Origin: Catenulispora rubra
GTDB lineage: Bacteria; Actinomycetota; Actinomycetes; Streptomycetales; Catenulisporaceae
NCBI RefSeq assembly: GCF_015356825.1
Contig: NZ_JAACYW010000118.1
Coordinates: forward strand, 1-32,671
DNA: 32,671 bases
Direction of reading: 5' to 3'
Positions 1-6,789 of the stretch are shown here, piece by piece. Each line of letters starts with the position of its first letter. Within the stretch, counting starts at the first letter, position 1. A program made the position numbers and the translations under genes. Below the pieces are notes generated by a model, which did not search any database, had not been told where the DNA came from, and saw only the letters and a list, made by a program, of their open reading frames with translations.

Positions 1-128
1 CCAGATCCAACACGCCGTAACCACTGGAGAGCCGGATGACCGTAAACGGTCACGTCCGGTTCGGCGGGAGGCCGCGCGGAAAAAGGACCTGACCAGTTCA
101 GGAACCTCGCCGCGCGGCCGACCCAACA
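1..128 (+). mobile_element. Group II intron, 3' end (domains V and VI)
   Basis: Only the 3' end of the intron is in the window. Bases 29-62 fold as a textbook 34-nt domain V: an 8-bp lower stem (29-36 with 55-62), a 2-nt bulge (53-54), a 6-bp upper stem (37-42 with 47-52) and a TAAA tetraloop. The catalytic AGC triad is at 30-32. Domain VI follows, with a perfect 10-bp outer stem (70-79 with 110-119) and an inner hairpin (88-92 with 98-102). The intron should end near 127-128, just before the resumed transposase reading frame. The reverse transcriptase ORF, if present, lies upstream of the window. The fold is seen directly; splicing activity is inferred. Confidence 0.85.
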
Positions 129-299
129 TCGTGGATGAACGGCTACGGCAAGATCCGGCGTTGTTTCGAACGCGACGGCCAGGTCGTCGACTTCTACCTC
201 TACCTCGCCGCCGCGTTCGTCACCGTCCGTGCCCTCATCCGGGAAGCCCGCACCCGCTACCGATGGGACACACGACCCACCACTCGACGCCTGAAATGA
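129..299 (+). pseudogene. IS transposase, C-terminal exon (interrupted by intron)
   Basis: Reading from TCG at 129 gives a 56-residue C-terminus starting SWMNGYGKIRR, running through VVDFYLYLAAAFVTVRAL, and ending RPTTRRLK before TGA at 297-299. From memory this is the usual C-terminus of IS5-superfamily DDE transposases common in Streptomyces. The frame opens exactly where the group II intron ends, so this is the 3' exon of an interrupted transposase gene whose 5' part is outside the window. If the intron still splices the gene could be functional; otherwise it is a remnant. The exact IS family cannot be fixed from 56 residues. Confidence 0.75.
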
Positions 300-322
300 C
301 CCCTATCCTCGGTCGCTCTTAG
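300..322. other. Probable IS right end
   Basis: The bases just after the transposase stop (300-322) should hold the terminal inverted repeat of the element. The other end is not in the window, so neither the repeat nor a target duplication can be verified. Confidence 0.35.
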
Positions 323-397
323 TCGCGGTGAAGGTTGATGGTGAGCGTTTACCGCCGCCGCTGAGGAAGCGTTCCACAGAACGGTGCCCGCATAGCT

Positions 398-568
398 TTA
401 GGTAGACGAGTCCAGCGCTGTCTCCCGTGGCGCGGTCGAACCGGTTGCTGCCGGAGCTGTCGCGCTGCCGCAAAGTGGGGAGATTCGGGCGTTATGGCCA
501 CCCGTGTGGCGCTCGGTGTCGTGCGGTCGCGATGGCGTGCTGGCGACGTTCGTGGCCGATTCGGCCAT
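398..568 (-). CDS. Possible 56-aa hypothetical protein
   Basis: An ATG at 568 on the minus strand opens a 56-codon frame (MAESATNVASTPSRPHDTER..., ending ALDSST) that stops at 398-400. It has no recognised domain and no clear ribosome binding site. Its support is positional: a candidate promoter with the GntR-type palindrome in its spacer (600-628) points at it. It could equally be non-coding or decayed sequence beside the IS. I see nothing else convincing between 323 and 640. Confidence 0.25.
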   Translation of the reverse strand: MAESATNVASTPSRPHDTERHTGGHNARISPLCGSATAPAATGSTAPRETALDSST

Positions 569-599
569 GACGGTGCAGGCGGCTTCAGCCCGGGCCGAA

Positions 600-628
600 A
601 GAATACTGATACGACAGTATTATGCGAA
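600..628 (-). promoter_or_regulatory. Candidate GntR operator and minus-strand promoter
   Basis: AATACTG (602-608) and CAGTATT (615-621) form a perfect 7-bp inverted repeat with a 6-bp spacer. Read on the minus strand, TTCGCA (628-623) and TATTCT (605-600) are separated by exactly 17 bp and would be -35 and -10 boxes, with the palindrome overlapping the spacer and -10. The same TACTG-N6-CAGTA core recurs at 1491-1506 upstream of gntR. Confidence 0.5.
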
Positions 629-641
629 TCCAGCCCGAGCC

Positions 642-1364
642 TTATGCCGGCGGCGTGAGCGGCTGGTAGTACCGCACTCCGTAGAGGTGCCCGCTGGTGA
701 TCATCACCGTTACCTCGAGGACTTTGCCGCTCGCGTCGGTGATGGTGCGGAGTGTGCGCATGACCGGGATCTGGTCGGGGAGTTCGAGGGTCTGGAGTTC
801 CTCGGTTGTGGGCTCGCGGACTTGGATCTCGTCCATGAGGCCGCTTTGTTGCCAGCCGAGGGCGGCCAGGACGGTTGGTTCGGTTGCCAGGTCGCGGTGG
901 TGTTGGGGCTGGTCGAGGGCGGTGCCGGAGATGACTGAGTCCGGGTAGTACGACCACTCGATCTCGACCGGCTCGTCGTCGCGGAGCATCAGGCGTTTGC
1001 GGAGGAGGGCGGTTTCGCCTTCGGCCAGGCCGAGTTTCTGCGCCGCGTCCGATGGTGGGCGCTCGGGGCCGATGTGCAGGATCTGGTAGGTGATGGTGCT
1101 GGCCGGCGGTTCGAGCTGGGAGGTGGCCTCGCTGATCCTGATGCGGTCGCCGCGGATGAACAGGGCCTTGCCTCGGCGGCCCTCGACGAAGCCTTCCGCC
1201 TTGAGCATCGCCACGGCCCGCTGGGCGGTGTTCGTGGTGGTGCCGTAGAGCTCCTTCAGGCGCTCGAAGGTCGGCAGGGTGCCGGTGATGTCGCCGGAGA
1301 GGATCTTCGCGCGCAGGTCGGCGGCGATCTGCGCGGACTGGGGACGGTTGTCCACGCGCTTCAT
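642..1364 (-). CDS. GntR family transcriptional regulator (HutC/UTRA type)
   Basis: A 240-aa protein, the usual length for the HutC subfamily. Residues about 5-70 are a GntR winged helix (IAADLRAKILSGDI... LPTFERLKELYGTTTNTAQRAV... LKAEGFVEGRRGKALFI). The rest is a UTRA ligand-binding fold (LRKRLMLRDDEPVEIEWSYY; ending HLYGVRYYQPL). I chose the ATG at 1364 because the helix-turn-helix begins directly after it; an upstream in-frame extension to 1418 looks non-coding. It is divergent from the four-gene operon at 1588-3274. Palindromes on both sides of the gene suggest that it represses that operon and possibly itself. The ligand is unknown. Confidence 0.9.
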   Translation of the reverse strand: MKRVDNRPQSAQIAADLRAKILSGDITGTLPTFERLKELYGTTTNTAQRAVAMLKAEGFVEGRRGKALFIRGDRIRISEATSQLEPPASTITYQILHIGPERPPSDAAQKLGLAEGETALLRKRLMLRDDEPVEIEWSYYPDSVISGTALDQPQHHRDLATEPTVLAALGWQQSGLMDEIQVREPTTEELQTLELPDQIPVMRTLRTITDASGKVLEVTVMITSGHLYGVRYYQPLTPPA

Positions 1365-1481
1365 GAGTCGCAGGCCCCTACTTTCATCAGTTCCCTTCCA
1401 TGCGCACCTCAGCGACACAGTAGCAGCACTACGCCGGTATGCGGTGTTCGAGGGTGGGACGTGGCAAATCCTCCGTTATCC

Positions 1482-1510
1482 TTGTCGGGATACTGTTAAG
1501 TCAGTAACCT
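1482..1510 (+). promoter_or_regulatory. Promoter of the 1588-3274 operon with operator in its spacer
   Basis: TTGTCG (1482-1487) and TAACCT (1505-1510) are separated by exactly 17 bp, a good SigA/HrdB-type promoter. The inverted repeat TACTG-N6-CAGTA occupies 1491-1506, between and touching the boxes, where a bound repressor would block RNA polymerase. The predicted transcript would start near 1517, giving a leader of about 70 nt before the GTG at 1588. A weaker divergent promoter toward gntR could use the same operator. Confidence 0.6.
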
Positions 1511-1587
1511 GAGGTGCGCCTCTGCGATCGGAAGTTAACGGCGCGTCACGAGATCGCATGGCACGTTCCGCCGAAAGGAGACCGAAG

Positions 1588-1797
1588 GTGCCTCGATTCG
1601 AGTTGAAGTCCGCAGCCGACCTCGCGGTGGGGGATTGGGCCCACATCGACGGGGCCTGGGTGCGGGTCCTGGGATGCGTGACCGATGCGAGCGGGTGGAC
1701 GCGCGTCACCCTCGACCGCTTCCCGCTGCCGGAGACGGTGGTGCATCGGACCGTGGAGATGCCGTGGTCGCGAACCCAGCCAGCGGGTTCGGCATGA
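1588..1797 (+). CDS. Small hypothetical protein (69 aa), first gene of operon
   Basis: The start is GTG at 1588, set by AAAGGAG at 1574-1580 with 7-nt spacing; the longer in-frame ATG at 1558 would ignore this site. The product begins MPRFELKSAADLAVGDWAHI and contains GAWVRVLGCVTDASGWTRV, a compact, probably beta-rich soluble protein without signal peptide or membrane segment. I do not recognise a named family. Its stop overlaps the start of the next gene (ATGA at 1794-1797), so the two are probably translationally coupled. It is the first gene after the putative GntR-controlled promoter. Confidence 0.75.
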   Translation: MPRFELKSAADLAVGDWAHIDGAWVRVLGCVTDASGWTRVTLDRFPLPETVVHRTVEMPWSRTQPAGSA

Positions 1798-2195
1798 GGC
1801 GGCCGGAGGACCTCAGGGCCTTTCTGGCCGAGCACAGCGACGGCCGGGTGATCGGCCGGGTGCCGGCGATGTTCGGCATCGCCGTGACGCCGGCCGAGGC
1901 CGAGTTCCAGCGCCGGCTGCTGTCCGCGGGCCACTCCAGCAGCTACCTGGCGGTGCTGGGGCTGGCGGCGACGCTGACCTTCGACGCCGGGGAGTACTTC
2001 CCCGCCGGGGAGGAGGTGCGCCGCGACCAGAGCGAGTGGCACGGCTACCACCGGGGCTTGCAGACCGCCCTGGCGTGCCTGGTCATGCACGAGACCGGCA
2101 GCAATCCACGCCAGGCCGCGCTCCAGGTCGCCGAGCACACCGAGACGCTCATCCGCTGCCGGTGGAACACCCGGCCGACCAAGGCGGGTGAGTGA
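1794..2195 (+). CDS. Hypothetical protein (133 aa), second gene of operon
   Basis: The start ATG at 1794 overlaps the previous stop (ATGA). The product begins MRRPEDLRAFLAEHSDGRV and looks largely alpha-helical, with helices around SSSYLAVLGLAATLTFDAGEY and GYHRGLQTALACLVMHETG. No catalytic motif, signal peptide or membrane span is visible, and I do not recognise the family. Only three bases separate its stop from the GTG of the HATPase gene at 2199, so it belongs to the same transcript. Confidence 0.75.
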   Translation: MRRPEDLRAFLAEHSDGRVIGRVPAMFGIAVTPAEAEFQRRLLSAGHSSSYLAVLGLAATLTFDAGEYFPAGEEVRRDQSEWHGYHRGLQTALACLVMHETGSNPRQAALQVAEHTETLIRCRWNTRPTKAGE

Positions 2196-2198
2196 GCC

Positions 2199-2681
2199 GT
2201 GGATATCTGGTCGAAGGAGTTCGCCGGCCGGCCCGAGTGTCTGGCCGAGGCCCGCCGCTTCACCTGCGCCGTGCTCGGGGACTGCGACGCGGCGCACACC
2301 GTCGCGCTGATCGCCGACGAACTGGCCGGCAACGCCATCAAACACACGGCCAGCGGTCGGCCGGGAGGGGAGTTCGTCCTGCGGCTGGTCCGGTTCGCCA
2401 ACCGCTGCCTGGTGCGCGTCGACGACCAGGGCGGGCCCTCGACGCCCTCGGTGCGTGCTCCGGCCGACGAGGACGAGTTCGGGCGCGGCCTGAGCATCGT
2501 CGACATGCTCGCCGCCCGCTGGGGCGTCGACGGCGACGAGAACGCCCGCTCGGTCTGGGCGGAGATCACATTCGAAGAGGCACCGGCGATATCGGGGCCT
2601 CCGGGCCCCACCGCCGACCTCCCCCAACAGTTGAGAGCCAAACGAAAGGTCGGCATGACGACGGACGACTGGAAGCGTTGA
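2199..2681 (+). CDS. HATPase_c_2 ATP-binding protein (anti-sigma-factor-like)
   Basis: A 160-aa single-domain GHKL ATPase. The N-box is ADELAGNAIKHTASG, the G1 box VDDQGGP and the G2 box FGRGLSIVDML, so the ATP site appears intact. Proteins of this type in Streptomyces resemble RsbW/SpoIIAB anti-sigma kinases, though most have no known partner; no sigma factor or anti-anti-sigma gene is adjacent here. About 35 residues after the domain are polar and probably disordered. The start is GTG at 2199, 3 nt after the upstream stop, and the TGA at 2679-2681 overlaps the next ATG. It is clearly paralogous to the minus-strand gene at 4920-5648. Confidence 0.88.
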   Translation: MDIWSKEFAGRPECLAEARRFTCAVLGDCDAAHTVALIADELAGNAIKHTASGRPGGEFVLRLVRFANRCLVRVDDQGGPSTPSVRAPADEDEFGRGLSIVDMLAARWGVDGDENARSVWAEITFEEAPAISGPPGPTADLPQQLRAKRKVGMTTDDWKR

Positions 2682-3274
2682 TGGGGTTGCACGTCGACGC
2701 CGGTGCGGAACGGGCCTTCGCGCGGATCATCAATGGTCTGCGAGCCGCACGCTTAGAAGTCGGGCTCTCCCAGAACGCGCTGGCGGTGGGCCTGCCGGTC
2801 CGGGGCAGAGCGGTCTCCGAATGGGAGACAGGGGCGATAGAACCCACCCTGGGGCACCTGATCCAATGGTCCCGCGAACTCGGCCGACGGCTGGTGATCA
2901 TCGGCCGGGACGGGGAGGTCCGCAACGGTCCGCTGCGCCAGCGCCCCGGCGAGACGTGGGAGTCCTTCGAGCGGCGGCGGTTGGCGGTCCCGTTACGGAA
3001 CCGCCGGCTGGCGCTGGGGATGGCTCAAGGGCAGCTCGGCGAGCTGGTCGGGGTCAGCCGGGACTCGATCCAGCGGTGGGAGCTGGTCCGGGTGCCGCCG
3101 CGGCCGATCGCGCACGTCGTGTGGGCGCGGCAGCTCGGCTACTCGCTGGATGTGCGGCCCATCGCCGAGATCGTTCCGCGCCTGCGGCGTCCCGGAACCG
3201 GTTTGCCCGGAACCGCTTTGCCCGCTGGCGATCACGACTTCTACACACGGCAGTATGGGCGACGGAACAGGTGA
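2681..3274 (+). CDS. Double helix-turn-helix (XRE-like) DNA-binding protein
   Basis: A 197-aa protein that starts inside the previous stop (TGATG). It carries two Cro/CI-like helix-turn-helix segments. The first spans about residues 12-65 (GLRAARLEVGLSQNALAVGL ... RAVSEWETGAIEPTLGHLIQ). The second spans about residues 100-155 (LRNRRLALGMAQGQLGELVG ... SRDSIQRWE). Two HTH units on one chain suggest a pseudo-dimer binding asymmetric DNA or two half-sites. There is no obvious ligand domain. As last gene of the operon it is the likely output regulator; its target is unknown. Strong hairpins follow it. Confidence 0.8.
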   Translation: MGLHVDAGAERAFARIINGLRAARLEVGLSQNALAVGLPVRGRAVSEWETGAIEPTLGHLIQWSRELGRRLVIIGRDGEVRNGPLRQRPGETWESFERRRLAVPLRNRRLALGMAQGQLGELVGVSRDSIQRWELVRVPPRPIAHVVWARQLGYSLDVRPIAEIVPRLRRPGTGLPGTALPAGDHDFYTRQYGRRNR

Positions 3275-3279
3275 GACCG

Positions 3280-3339
3280 TCGCCATGTCCCCGTAAGCGG
3301 ACATGGCGAACGCCCCGGAGCCACCATCCGGGGCGTTCG
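3280..3339. terminator. Twin overlapping hairpins, probable bidirectional terminator
   Basis: An 11-bp perfect stem (3280-3290 with 3299-3309) is followed by a 12-bp perfect stem (3307-3318 with 3328-3339). The two share the bases CGA at 3307-3309. They lie between convergent genes (stop at 3274; stop of the minus-strand protease at 3354), so they can terminate transcription from both sides. No long T-tract follows. Confidence 0.75.
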
Positions 3340-3353
3340 CGCTCGGGTGTCAG

Positions 3354-4541
3354 CTAGCTCATCTGTCCGCCTTCGAGCTTGCTGAGCATGGTCTTCACCT
3401 GGTTGATCGGGATCGAGAACCCGAGGCCGACGCTGCCGCCCTGGGAACCGTAGGCGCTGGTCGGCGAGTAGATCGCCGAGTTGATGCCGATGACCTGGCC
3501 CTGGGAGTTGAGCAGCGGGCCGCCGCTGTTGCCGGGGTTCAGGCTGGCGTCGGTCTGGATCGCGCTGTAGGTGACCTGGCTGCCGCCGGAGAACCGGCTC
3601 GACGACCCGCTGCTCACCGTCACCTGGCGGTTCAGGGCGCTGACGATGCCGCTGGTCACCGTGCTCTGCAGGCCGTCGGGGGAGCCGATGGCCACCACCG
3701 TGTCGCCGATCTGGACGTTGTCGCTGTTGCCCAGGCTGGCCGCGGGCAGGCCGCTGACGTTCTGGGCCTTGATCACCGCCAGGTCGCTGCCGCTGTCGTA
3801 GCCGACGATGGTGGCCTGCGTGGTCTTGCCGTTGTTGAAGGTGATGGTGATCTGGCCGTTGCCGTTGGCCGCGTCGGAGATCACGTGGTTGTTGGTGAGG
3901 ATCAGGCCGTCGGAGCTCAGGATCACGCCGGAGCCGACGGACTTGCCCTGGTAGGAGTCGACCGCGACCTGTACGACGGTCGGCAGGGCGGCCTTGGCCA
4001 CCTGTCCGACCGTGGTGCTCGGGGTGCCGGTCTGGTTGCTGACCGGGGTGTTCACGGCCGTGTTGTTCAGCGGGGTGCCCGACGAGGCGGTGTTCGAGGA
4101 GTTGTTGTGCGAGGTGATGCTCCCGGCGATGCCGCCGGCGACGGCCGAGGCCGCGATGGTCCCGGCCACGATCAGGGCGAGGCCCGTCCGGCGCTTGCGC
4201 CGCGGCCGCTGCGGCGGTTCCGGCGAGAAGGCCGGTATCGCCGAGTAGCCCGGGCCGCCGGGGCTGCCAGGGCCTCCCAGATGGCCCGGACCGCCAGGAT
4301 TGGCGTAGCCCGGCGTCACCGAGGTGATCGGGGTGTACGCGGGCATCGCGCCCGAAGAGGTCGAGGTGGCGGACAGGTCCGAGGAGGCAGCGGAGGCGGA
4401 GGAGCCGGACGGGTCGGAGGGGGCCGACGAGGAGGCGTGGGCCGGACCGAGCACCGGCCCGGAAGACGGGTGGCCCCACGGCTGCGGGTTGCCGGCGGCG
4501 GGCTGCTCCGGCTGGTACGGGTCGTGCTCGAATCCGGTCAT
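3354..4541 (-). CDS. Membrane-anchored trypsin-like serine protease (HtrA-like, no PDZ)
   Basis: A 395-aa protein with three parts: a cytoplasmic Ser/Pro/Gly-rich, disordered N-terminus (1-110); a basic patch then one membrane segment (about 119-141); and an extracytoplasmic S1C/trypsin-like domain (about 175-390). The catalytic triad is visible: His219 (LTNNHV), Asp253 (GSDLAV) and Ser339 (NPGNSGGP). HtrA/DegP proteases normally carry one or two PDZ domains, but this one ends right after the protease fold. It resembles the PDZ-less actinobacterial HtrA-like proteins. Likely role: cell-envelope protein quality control. The disordered cytoplasmic tail resembles those of kinase-regulated envelope proteins, but that is inference. 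Confidence 0.9.
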   Translation of the reverse strand: MTGFEHDPYQPEQPAAGNPQPWGHPSSGPVLGPAHASSSAPSDPSGSSASAASSDLSATSTSSGAMPAYTPITSVTPGYANPGGPGHLGGPGSPGGPGYSAIPAFSPEPPQRPRRKRRTGLALIVAGTIAASAVAGGIAGSITSHNNSSNTASSGTPLNNTAVNTPVSNQTGTPSTTVGQVAKAALPTVVQVAVDSYQGKSVGSGVILSSDGLILTNNHVISDAANGNGQITITFNNGKTTQATIVGYDSGSDLAVIKAQNVSGLPAASLGNSDNVQIGDTVVAIGSPDGLQSTVTSGIVSALNRQVTVSSGSSSRFSGGSQVTYSAIQTDASLNPGNSGGPLLNSQGQVIGINSAIYSPTSAYGSQGGSVGLGFSIPINQVKTMLSKLEGGQMS

Positions 4542-4919
4542 GGTGTAGACGATGCGCCGGGACGATGAGAGTGCCTTGCCGAGAGCATGAGAATCGGTGA
4601 AGAAAGCCGTGAAGCAGACGGCCCGATTCCTAAGGAACTACCGGTGCCTGTCTTCAGGAAGCGAGTTGTCCGAGGTCACGGCCGCACGCGATCATCATGC
4701 GATGGACCGCGATCCGCTCGGCGACGCTCGGACCCTGGTGCACGACCGTTATCCACAGGCTGTGTATACCGTTCTGGCGGGCAACATCTGACTGCGCACC
4801 GCACCGCACCGCACCGCAGGCTTGGATCCGGACCGCGTCCGGAGGTCACGGCACGACGACGGCCACCCGGTCGCCTGCCACCCTGTCGCCGACCCGGCCC
4901 CACGCCGCACGACCTCGCC
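4542..4919. other. Gene-poor interval with DnaA-like box, short repeat and possible gene remnant
   Basis: This 378-bp interval between two minus-strand genes has no confident gene. It holds a perfect TTATCCACA (4749-4757) and four tandem copies of GCACC (4796-4815). A plus-strand frame 4597-4791 (64 codons) ends DARTLVHDRYPQAVYTVLAG, which recalls the N-terminus of nucleotidyltransferase-fold proteins before it stops; it may be a remnant of such a gene. The promoter of the protease gene must also lie at the left edge. Confidence 0.3.
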
Positions 4920-5648
4920 CTATTGCCCGCCGCCGCCCGGCGAAGACTCTTGCAGCGCAAGCGGATTCGGGAACGGCGGCCAGAACGGCAGCGGCCGCGG
5001 GCCGAGCGTTTCGGCGTACGCGTTCTCGACCAGGGCGCGCATGAAGGCGGCGTGACTGGCCTGCTTGCGGAGCCGCTCGGCCCGCGCGGGATCGAACGGC
5101 ACCCTGCCGGGCCAGCGGGCGGCGGGGACTTGGGGAGGCGAGGGAACATCCTGATATGACGGGTCGTCCTCGGCGTCCAGGGCCTGCGCCACCGACTCCA
5201 AGGCGTCCAGCATCCCGCCGGACATCACCGCGTCGATACCGGTCTTCTGAACGGGATACGGGATCTCGGCCCACACTGCCCGCGCGCAGCCGTCGCCGAG
5301 CACGCCCCACTTCTGCGAGATCGCCGCGACCATCGCCAGCCCGCGCCCGGACTCGCAGTCCCATTCGGCGTCCTCGTCTATGCCGTCGACCACCACGTGC
5401 GGCACGGTGGGCGAGCCCTCGTCGTCGACCCGCACCTTCCAGCGGTCCGCGAAGGCCGCGAGGTGCACCACGAACTGCCCGCCGGGCGCGCCGCTGGCGG
5501 TGTGCACGATGGCGTTGCCGGCCAGTTCGGAGACGGCCAGGACCACCAGGTCCGCGCCCGGCGCGTCGCCGAGCACCATCTGCGTGAACTGGCGGACCTC
5601 GGCGAGGTTCTCGGCCAGCCCGGGGAAGGAACGAGACCAGTACGACAA
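4920..5648 (-). CDS. HATPase_c_2 ATP-binding protein with C-terminal extension
   Basis: A 242-aa protein. The GHKL ATPase domain covers about residues 1-130: N-box SELAGNAIVHTASG, G1 VDDEGSP, G2 ESGRGLAMVAAIS. A Pro- and Ala-rich extension of about 110 residues follows, with no recognised domain. The start codon is TTG at 5648, with GGGAGG six bases upstream. The ATPase core is visibly paralogous to the gene at 2199: both share WS..F, LAE.R.FT..VLGD, ELAGNAI.HTASG.PGG and A.SVWAEI/ARAVWAEI blocks. It is downstream of, and in the same direction as, two XRE-DUF5753 genes, a common Streptomyces pairing, so it may form a regulatory set with them. Confidence 0.88.
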   Translation of the reverse strand: MSYWSRSFPGLAENLAEVRQFTQMVLGDAPGADLVVLAVSELAGNAIVHTASGAPGGQFVVHLAAFADRWKVRVDDEGSPTVPHVVVDGIDEDAEWDCESGRGLAMVAAISQKWGVLGDGCARAVWAEIPYPVQKTGIDAVMSGGMLDALESVAQALDAEDDPSYQDVPSPPQVPAARWPGRVPFDPARAERLRKQASHAAFMRALVENAYAETLGPRPLPFWPPFPNPLALQESSPGGGGQ

Positions 5649-5748
5649 CGGGGGCCTCCCGGACGGTGGGGAGGGGGCGGTTCCACCCTCCCGTCAGCCA
5701 GGCTAGCCCCCAAAGCGCCCCTCTTCAGGGCATTTCAAGGAAGTTCCC

Positions 5749-6624
5749 TTATTTGGATGATGCTTCCTCATCCAGGTTTAGCGGGGGCAGCCGCGCGAGG
5801 TCCATCTCCACCCGATTGATGAGTCCGATCGCCTCTTCACCGTATACGGCCGACTCCTCGAAACGTCGGAACTGCGCCACGTGTGTCGACACCTTGTCAG
5901 GCTGCGCCATCAGCAGCTCGCCGGTGAACATCTCCACGGCGACCTCGCGGTCGTCGTACAGCGTGAAGGTGACCATCGGCAGCCCGCGCATCGCCGAGGT
6001 CCAGGGCAGGATCCCGACCCGCACCCCGGGATGCACGGCCATCTGCCGCAGCCGGTCGAACTGCGCGGCCATCACCGTGAGCTCGCCGGGCCAGGTGCGC
6101 AGCACGCCCTCGGTGATCAGGAAGGTGAACTCGCGGCCGTCCTCGAACAGCACCGACTGCCGTTCGGTGTGGGTCATCGCGGCCTTGCCCACCTCGCGCT
6201 CGGACAGCCAGGGGGTGAGCCGGTTGGCGTCGCGGGCGTACTCGGCGGTCTGCAGCAGGCGCGGGATGATCGAGTTCGAGAACGTGGACACCGCCGAGCA
6301 GACCCGCTCGCGGTCGGCGATCTGGTTCAGCAGTGTCAGGCCCTTGCCGTAGCCGCGGTTGCTCGCGGCGTCCGCGGCCGCCTGGCCGAGCAGGTCGAAC
6401 AGGCTCTCCTGCTCCTCGGCCGGCAGGTTCAGGGCGGTGACGATCCGGGCCAGCACGTCCCGGCTGGGGACCATCTTGCCGTGCTCGACCTTGGACACCG
6501 CCGAGGAGGTCACAGCCGCGGCGGCCGCCAGCTCGCCGCTGGACAGCGCGCGCTCCATCCGGAACTGCCGGATCCGGCCGCCCAGCTTGGCCGCGTATGG
6601 ACTTCGCACCGCACTCATACCCAT
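5749..6624 (-). CDS. XRE family regulator with DUF5753 domain (first paralogue)
   Basis: A 291-aa protein. A Cro/CI-type helix-turn-helix spans about residues 13-70 (LGGRIRQFRMERALSSGELA, SSAVSKVEHGKMVPS). The DUF5753 domain spans about 95-280, with hallmark blocks IIPRLLQTAEYAR, LTPWLSERE, HPGVRVGILPW and FTLYDDREVAVEMFTGELL. Relatives in Streptomyces include WhiJ-type developmental regulators, usually next to a small DUF397 protein; no DUF397 gene is visible here. It reads toward the HATPase gene about 100 bp downstream and probably acts with it. Ligand and target are unknown. Confidence 0.9.
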   Translation of the reverse strand: MGMSAVRSPYAAKLGGRIRQFRMERALSSGELAAAAAVTSSAVSKVEHGKMVPSRDVLARIVTALNLPAEEQESLFDLLGQAAADAASNRGYGKGLTLLNQIADRERVCSAVSTFSNSIIPRLLQTAEYARDANRLTPWLSEREVGKAAMTHTERQSVLFEDGREFTFLITEGVLRTWPGELTVMAAQFDRLRQMAVHPGVRVGILPWTSAMRGLPMVTFTLYDDREVAVEMFTGELLMAQPDKVSTHVAQFRRFEESAVYGEEAIGLINRVEMDLARLPPLNLDEEASSK

Positions 6625-6789
6625 TGGTTCTACACCACTTGTGAGGAATCGGTGACCGATCCGGCAGGATCAGTAGCCGGTGGTCACCTGTATGGATTGT
6701 GTTGGACTGGGCCGACGACCCGACGTGCGCCTCGTCCCCCCGGTGACCGGCGGTCCTCGGCCCTCCGGCGCGGCTCGCGCCCCGCCGGC

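Noticed and set aside
349..957. 202-codon minus-strand ORF left of and overlapping gntR
   Set aside because: It runs out of frame through the gntR coding end and has a composition typical of shadow frames.
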